Positions 59,706-64,000 of a stretch of DNA of 64,000 nucleotides are shown piece after piece (the stretch's first letter is position 1; the number at the start of each line of letters is the position of its first letter). The notes below the pieces were generated by a model. It had not been told where the DNA came from and made no database searches. It saw only the letters and a list, made by a program, of their open reading frames with translations. Origin of the DNA: Parabacteroides sp. Marseille-P3160 (lineage in GTDB: Bacteria; Bacteroidota; Bacteroidia; Bacteroidales; Tannerellaceae). Location of the stretch: contig NZ_LT799418.1 in the NCBI RefSeq assembly GCF_900162725.1, positions 3,415,500 to 3,479,499 of the forward strand, written 5' to 3'. The translations under genes and the position numbers were made by a program.

Positions 59706-59744
59706 ATTTATTTCCATATAAATTACATTTATTTCTCTATAAAT
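59706..59744. repeat. AT-rich tandem pair with 21-bp period
   Basis: ATTTAT...ATAAAT inverted units occur at 59706-59723 and 59727-59744, one period of 21 bp apart. The sequence is very AT-rich, so chance is possible. The rest of the 59553-59806 spacer shows no gene that I trust. Confidence 0.35.
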
Positions 59745-59806
59745 CATATCTATTACATATACAAGCTGAAATTTATCTTTTATTACATATATTTACACCA
59801 AGCTTA

Positions 59807-59997
59807 GAGCCTGTTTAAATTTTATTGCTTATCTTTTTTTGAGCTATTTTGAGATAGATTTTCGCATTATACTTGCAGATTTGCGGGCTAAATCAAGAGG
59901 AAAACGCGAAAAAGATGCCTAAAAGAGCCTAAAAAAATAGCAAAGAATGTTCTCTGTATCTTATAAGGAAATATTTCGGTAAAATTTAAACAGGCTC
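59807..59997. mobile_element. MITE with 18-bp terminal inverted repeats
   Basis: Perfect 18-bp ends, GAGCCTGTTTAAATTTTA (59807-59824) and its reverse complement (59980-59997), bound a 191-bp non-coding element. A TTA direct repeat flanks it on both sides (59804-59806, 59998-60000), as expected for a target-site duplication. The short duplication and the GAGCC ends suggest mobilisation by an IS5-type transposase supplied elsewhere; that family call is inference. Its right end lies 51 nt before the next gene and may influence its expression. Confidence 0.88.
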
Positions 59998-60048
59998 TTA
60001 GTTAGGCTTTGCGTAAAGCAAATTATACACATTTTAATTATATCCATT

Positions 60049-60918
60049 ATGAGAAAAGCTTTTTTTATACTCATATGCTGTGGCATGACATATGTAAATG
60101 GCATATCACAAGAAAATCTTTCCCTTGAAAAAGCGTCTGGCGGAGCAAAGGCATTTAGCCATTTGGGAGTGAGCCTGGAACTTTTAAGTACGACCGGCAT
60201 CGGAGCGGAACTGTCGACTCCTTTAAGTTCTAATTTTACCTTGCGGGGCGGGATATCTCTATTGCCGTATAATTACAAAGACAAGTTTTCGGTAAATCGC
60301 GACGAAGACGCCTTTAGCCAATTGGACAATGTCATGAGTCAGCCGGATATTAAAAGCCAGTTAGAGAAAGAAGGCTTGCCGACCAGGTCGTCCGAAATCA
60401 GTTCGGATGTCGATATCAAGGCCAAATTAAAGATGTTTAATGGGAAAATACTGGTAGATTACCATCCTTGGGCGGATCGTTCTTTCCATTTAACCGCCGG
60501 ATTATATATCGGAAGAGATAAATGGATTACCACGACCGGTAAAATGGAACAGATCGTCGAAATATTAGATGTCCTGAAAGCTAACGGCTATTCGAATTAT
60601 GAAAACCAGGTACTCTATGAGGGCGAAGGGGGAGACTATGAACTCAAAGGCAGTGACATTAGAAACATCAATGCCTCTTTTGAAGCGAATGCAGTAAAAC
60701 CTTATCTGGGTATTGGCTTCGGACGGGCTATTCCTAAAAAACGGATCGGCGTTGCATTTGACTTAGGCGTTTTCTATCACGGCAAGGCAAAGCTGACCAG
60801 CACGAACGAAAACATACAAAAGATGATCGAATCAGAATTGAAAGGCGTTAACGAAACGTTAGAGAAAATACCGATTTATCCGGTTGTATCGCTTAGACTG
60901 ACCGGACGTATTCTTTAA
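60049..60918 (+). CDS. Exported outer-membrane beta-barrel-like protein, function unknown
   Basis: This 289-residue protein has a Sec signal peptide (MRKAFFILICCGMTYVNGIS). The mature part has alternating hydrophobic strands typical of a small outer-membrane barrel: LGVSLELLSTTGIGAELSTPL, NFTLRGGISLLPYN, SFHLTAGLYIGRDKW, KPYLGIGFGRAIPKKRIGVAFDLGVFYHG, and the terminal PVVSLRLTGRIL. I do not recognise a named family. It is monocistronic, lies just after the MITE and ends at a strong terminator, so its promoter may overlap the MITE right end. Confidence 0.7.
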   Translation: MRKAFFILICCGMTYVNGISQENLSLEKASGGAKAFSHLGVSLELLSTTGIGAELSTPLSSNFTLRGGISLLPYNYKDKFSVNRDEDAFSQLDNVMSQPDIKSQLEKEGLPTRSSEISSDVDIKAKLKMFNGKILVDYHPWADRSFHLTAGLYIGRDKWITTTGKMEQIVEILDVLKANGYSNYENQVLYEGEGGDYELKGSDIRNINASFEANAVKPYLGIGFGRAIPKKRIGVAFDLGVFYHGKAKLTSTNENIQKMIESELKGVNETLEKIPIYPVVSLRLTGRIL

Positions 60919-60942
60919 ATACCCCATAGTAAAGCAAAAAAA

Positions 60943-60985
60943 ATCCCGGCTACCTCTGTTTCATTGGTAGCCGGGATCTTTTTTT
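60943..60985. terminator. Bidirectional terminator between the barrel gene and carB
   Basis: ATCCCGGCTACC (60943-60954) and GGTAGCCGGGAT (60966-60977) form a perfect 12-bp stem. Ts follow on the + strand and the run of As before it gives Ts on the minus strand. It serves both convergent genes. Confidence 0.95.
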
Positions 60986-63900
60986 ATCTATATTCGTCCC
61001 AACTCTTGATTTGCAGATCATCCATGCTCAAAGTACAAAAGGCGGTGATAAAGGCACTTGCCAAACGTGCATTCGTAAGTAACGGAATATTCAGGTCGAT
61101 GGCCGCCCTCCGGATTTTATAGCCGTTCGTCAACTCACTTACCGTCAGATCCCGCGGTACATTCACGACCATGTCGATCTTCTTTTCGTGCAACAACTTT
61201 AAGGCCTGCGGTTCCTGTCCCACCTCGCTCGGCCAGTAAACCAACGTGCTTTCGATCCCATTCTCTTTCAGGAAACGATGTGTTCCGCCGGTGGCGAACA
61301 ACTTATAGCCCTTGTCCTGCAATAGACGGGCGGCTTCCAGCATATCGACCTTCTGGCGGGCGGAACCGGTAGAGAGCAGGATGTTCTTTTCCGGTATGCG
61401 ATAACCGACCGAAAGCATACTTTTGAGTACCGCTTCCGAGGTATCATCCGCAATGCAGCCTACTTCCCCGGTCGAAGCCATATCAACGCCCAAGACCGGA
61501 TCGGCCTTCTGTAACCGGTTAAAGGAAAACTGGGAGGCTTTGATACCGACATAATCCAGATCGAAAGCGCTCTTCTTCGGTTTTTCAACCGGCAAGCCGA
61601 GCATGATCCGTGTCGCTATCTCGATAAAGTTTATTTTCAACACTTTGCTGACAAAGGGGAAACTCCGGGAAGCGCGTAGATTACATTCGATCACTTTGAT
61701 TTCATTACCTTTAGCCAGATACTGGATATTAAAAGGCCCGGAGATATCCAGCTCTTTGGCAATCTGGCGGCTCACTCGTTTGATGCGGCGCAAAGTTTCC
61801 ACATATAGCTTCTGTGCAGGGAATTGAATGGTCGCATCGCCGCTATGGACGCCGGCGAACTCGATATGTTCGCTGATGGCATAAGAGATGATCTCACCTT
61901 TTTCCGCTACGGCGTCGACTTCCACTTCCTTCGCATTTTCAATAAACTGGCTGACAACGACCGGATGCTTCTGGCTCACATTAGCGGCCAGTTGTAGGAA
62001 ACGTACCAGTTCGTCCTGGTTGGAGCAGACATTCATCGCAGCTCCGCTCAACACATAACTCGGACGGACCAGTACCGGATAGCCGACTTCATCCACAAAC
62101 GATTCAATCTCTTCCAGGCTCGTTAACTCCTTCCACCGAGGTTGGTCCACGCCTATCCGGTCCAACATATCGGAAAATTTCTGGCGGTCTTCCGCATTGT
62201 CGATGCTTTTCGCGGAAGTTCCCAAGATGTTAACTTTTTGTTCGTCCAGACGTACTGCCAGGTTATTGGGAATCTGCCCCCCGGTGGAAACGATCACCCC
62301 ATGGGGATTTTCCAATTCCAGGATATCCATGACCCGTTCGAAGGTCAGTTCGTCAAAGTAGAGGCGGTCGCACATATCGTAATCGGTGGATACGGTTTCG
62401 GGATTATAATTAATCATCACCGAACGCCACCCTTCCTTTCGGATCGTATTGAGAGCCTGTACGCCCGACCAGTCGAATTCCACCGAACTGCCGATCCGGT
62501 AGGCGCCCGATCCCAATACGACGACAGAACGGTGATCCCCCAGATAATGCACGTCGTTTTCACTTCCGCTATAGGTCAGGTACAAATAATTAGTTTGCGC
62601 GGGATATTCCGCAGCCAACGTATCGATCTGTTTTACGACCGGCAGGATTCCACGGGCTTTCCGTTCCTGGCGAACCAGGAGGATCGCGCTTTCCATGTCC
62701 GTTCCTTCCTCTTTCAAGACCGAACGTCCGATCTGAAAGTCGGAGAATCCCTGTATTTTCGCCCGGCGCAACAATTCATCCGGCAGTTTCGTCAAATCGT
62801 CGTACGTTTCCAGTTCGTTTGCCGTACGAATGATGTTATATAATTTCTGTAAGAACCATTTATCAATCTTGGTCAAGTCATGGATCCGGTCGATTGTATA
62901 CCCGGCGTTAAAAGCCTTGCTGATAACGAAGATCCGGCGATCCGTCGGTTCGGTCAGAGATTTCTCTATGTCCGGAATTTTAAGCTCCTTATTGGCGACA
63001 AACCCGTGCATGCCTTGTCCGATCATACGAAGTCCTTTCTGAATGGCTTCCTCAAAGGTACGTCCGATGGCCATGACCTCTCCGACCGATTTCATGCTGC
63101 TCCCCAATTCACGGGCGACACCATGGAATTTACCCAAATCCCAACGGGGTATTTTGCAGACAACGTAGTCCAATGCCGGTTCGAAGAAAGCGGTAGTTGT
63201 TTTGGTCACCGAATTCTTCAGATCGAACAATCCGTAACCCAAGCCTAATTTAGCCGCCACGAAAGCCAAAGGATAACCTGTCGCCTTGGAAGCTAAAGCC
63301 GAAGAGCGGCTCAAACGGGCATTCACCTCGATCACCCGATAGTCTTCGCTCATAGGATCGAAAGCGTATTGCACATTACATTCGCCCACAATCCCGATAT
63401 GCCGGATGATCCGGATGGCCAGCTCACGGAGTTTGTGGTATTCCGAATTGGTCAGCGTTTGCGAAGGGGCTATGACGATACTTTCACCCGTATGAATCCC
63501 CAGCGGATCGAAGTTCTCCATATTACAAACCGTAATACAGTTATCGAAACGATCCCTGACCACCTCGTATTCTATTTCTTTCCAACCTTTCAGACTCTTT
63601 TCCACAAGTACCTGGGGAGAGAAAGAAAAGGCTTTTTCCACCAAAACGTCCAATTCCTCTTCATTGTCACAGAATCCGGAACCCAGGCCGCCCAAGGCAT
63701 ACGCCGCCCGCACAATCACCGGATAACCCAGCTCCTTTGCCGCCCGGCGAGCGTCGACTACATTTTCAACCGCCTCGCTCTTGATGGTCTTTACCTGGAT
63801 TTCATCCAGTTTCCGGACGAACAATTCCCGGTCTTCCGTATCCATGATCGCTTGCACCGGCGTACCTAGTACACGCACCTTGTATTTCTCAAGAATTCCT

Positions 63901-64000
63901 TTCTTATATAAGGCAACTCCACAATTCAAAGCCGTTTGCCCACCGAAAGCGAGTAAAATTCCGTCGGGACGTTCCTTTTCGATTACTTTCTCTACAAAAA
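60984..64000 (-). CDS. carB: Carbamoyl-phosphate synthase large subunit (N terminus beyond window)
   Basis: About 1005 residues are visible; the frame stays open to the window edge (VEKVIEKERPDGILLAFGGQTALNCG), so roughly 60-70 N-terminal residues are missing. Two ATP-grasp halves are present: VIVRAAYALGGLGSGFCDNEEEL with VIEVNARLSRSSALASKATGYPLA, and VLVRPSYVLSGAAMNV with VIECNLRASRSFPFVSK. The C-terminal allosteric MGS-like domain contains KGYKLFATGGTHRFLKENGI. It makes carbamoyl phosphate from bicarbonate, glutamine-derived ammonia and two ATP, for pyrimidines and arginine. The small subunit gene is presumably further upstream. Confidence 0.97.
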   Translation of the reverse strand, partial: FVEKVIEKERPDGILLAFGGQTALNCGVALYKKGILEKYKVRVLGTPVQAIMDTEDRELFVRKLDEIQVKTIKSEAVENVVDARRAAKELGYPVIVRAAYALGGLGSGFCDNEEELDVLVEKAFSFSPQVLVEKSLKGWKEIEYEVVRDRFDNCITVCNMENFDPLGIHTGESIVIAPSQTLTNSEYHKLRELAIRIIRHIGIVGECNVQYAFDPMSEDYRVIEVNARLSRSSALASKATGYPLAFVAAKLGLGYGLFDLKNSVTKTTTAFFEPALDYVVCKIPRWDLGKFHGVARELGSSMKSVGEVMAIGRTFEEAIQKGLRMIGQGMHGFVANKELKIPDIEKSLTEPTDRRIFVISKAFNAGYTIDRIHDLTKIDKWFLQKLYNIIRTANELETYDDLTKLPDELLRRAKIQGFSDFQIGRSVLKEEGTDMESAILLVRQERKARGILPVVKQIDTLAAEYPAQTNYLYLTYSGSENDVHYLGDHRSVVVLGSGAYRIGSSVEFDWSGVQALNTIRKEGWRSVMINYNPETVSTDYDMCDRLYFDELTFERVMDILELENPHGVIVSTGGQIPNNLAVRLDEQKVNILGTSAKSIDNAEDRQKFSDMLDRIGVDQPRWKELTSLEEIESFVDEVGYPVLVRPSYVLSGAAMNVCSNQDELVRFLQLAANVSQKHPVVVSQFIENAKEVEVDAVAEKGEIISYAISEHIEFAGVHSGDATIQFPAQKLYVETLRRIKRVSRQIAKELDISGPFNIQYLAKGNEIKVIECNLRASRSFPFVSKVLKINFIEIATRIMLGLPVEKPKKSAFDLDYVGIKASQFSFNRLQKADPVLGVDMASTGEVGCIADDTSEAVLKSMLSVGYRIPEKNILLSTGSARQKVDMLEAARLLQDKGYKLFATGGTHRFLKENGIESTLVYWPSEVGQEPQALKLLHEKKIDMVVNVPRDLTVSELTNGYKIRRAAIDLNIPLLTNARLASAFITAFCTLSMDDLQIKSWDEYR

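Noticed and set aside
59530-59721. A 63-codon open frame after the palindrome array
   Set aside because: It starts inside the repeat array, has an equally long frame on the other strand, and has no recognisable features.
62142-62843. A 233-codon open frame antisense to carB
   Set aside because: It is contained in a conserved ATP-grasp region; the composition is that of a shadow frame.

Overview
The window reads as a chromosomal segment of a gut-type Bacteroidales bacterium, most likely near Parabacteroides/Tannerellaceae. The evidence is three complete SusC/SusD polysaccharide-utilisation loci (PULs) each led by an ECF sigma/FecR pair, promoters with the phylum-specific TAnnTTTG box (two with TTTG exactly 20 nt upstream), a DUF4295 small protein beside rpmB/rpmG, and DUF4835 next to coaBC/recN. 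The genus is inference; the phylum is well supported.

Layout. (1) 1-8903: core metabolism: the end of gltD, asnB, a GtrA-like membrane protein, ilvE, an AAA_14-type ATPase and a 1192-residue pyruvate:ferredoxin oxidoreductase closed by a strong terminator. (2) 9086-43003: an AT-richer accessory block with three PULs in tandem, all on the + strand. PUL1 (9086-20569) is sigma/FecR/SusC/SusD plus a DUF5018-like lipoprotein, a GHL10-like lipoprotein and a DUF4434 protein. PUL2 (20931-31309) is sigma/FecR/SusC/SusD plus a clan GH-A glycosidase and a sialate O-acetylesterase-type esterase, followed by a decayed IS4-type transposase. An exported Gfo/Idh/MocA oxidoreductase and an exported TIM-barrel isomerase/epimerase-like protein (31977-34356) come next. 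PUL3 (34451-43003) is sigma/FecR/SusC/SusD plus an exported FAD oxidoreductase. In each PUL the SusC receptor has an N-terminal STN signalling domain, so glycan binding outside should signal through FecR to the dedicated sigma factor. (3) 43240-48558: a tight five-gene operon (ECF transporter S component, phosphoribosyltransferase, TonB-dependent receptor, DUF362 protein, membrane polyferredoxin) that looks like an uptake plus envelope-reduction system of unknown substrate. (4) 48792-59348: a small GlsB-type membrane protein, then minus-strand housekeeping genes: a CDF cation transporter, ridA, rlmB-like, recN, DUF4835, coaBC, an iron alcohol dehydrogenase, a DnaQ-type exonuclease, dnaN, a DUF4295 protein, rpmG, rpmB and two tRNA-Leu genes. 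(5) 59350-64000: a repeat-rich spacer with a 191-bp MITE, an outer-membrane-type protein, a bidirectional terminator and carB (running off the end).

Most unusual signals: (a) four intergenic arrays of short palindromes spaced at about 22 bp (exactly 22 bp in three of them), two with a common TCATAACTATGA core and two with unrelated cores; (b) an octamer TGCCTATG just after all three fecR genes, in every case ending in an ATG that opens an ORF of only 1-4 codons ahead of susC; (c) a candidate exported oxidative glycoside-cleavage pair; (d) the five-gene uptake/redox operon, whose polyferredoxin carries an internal twin-arginine signal at an apparent fusion junction.
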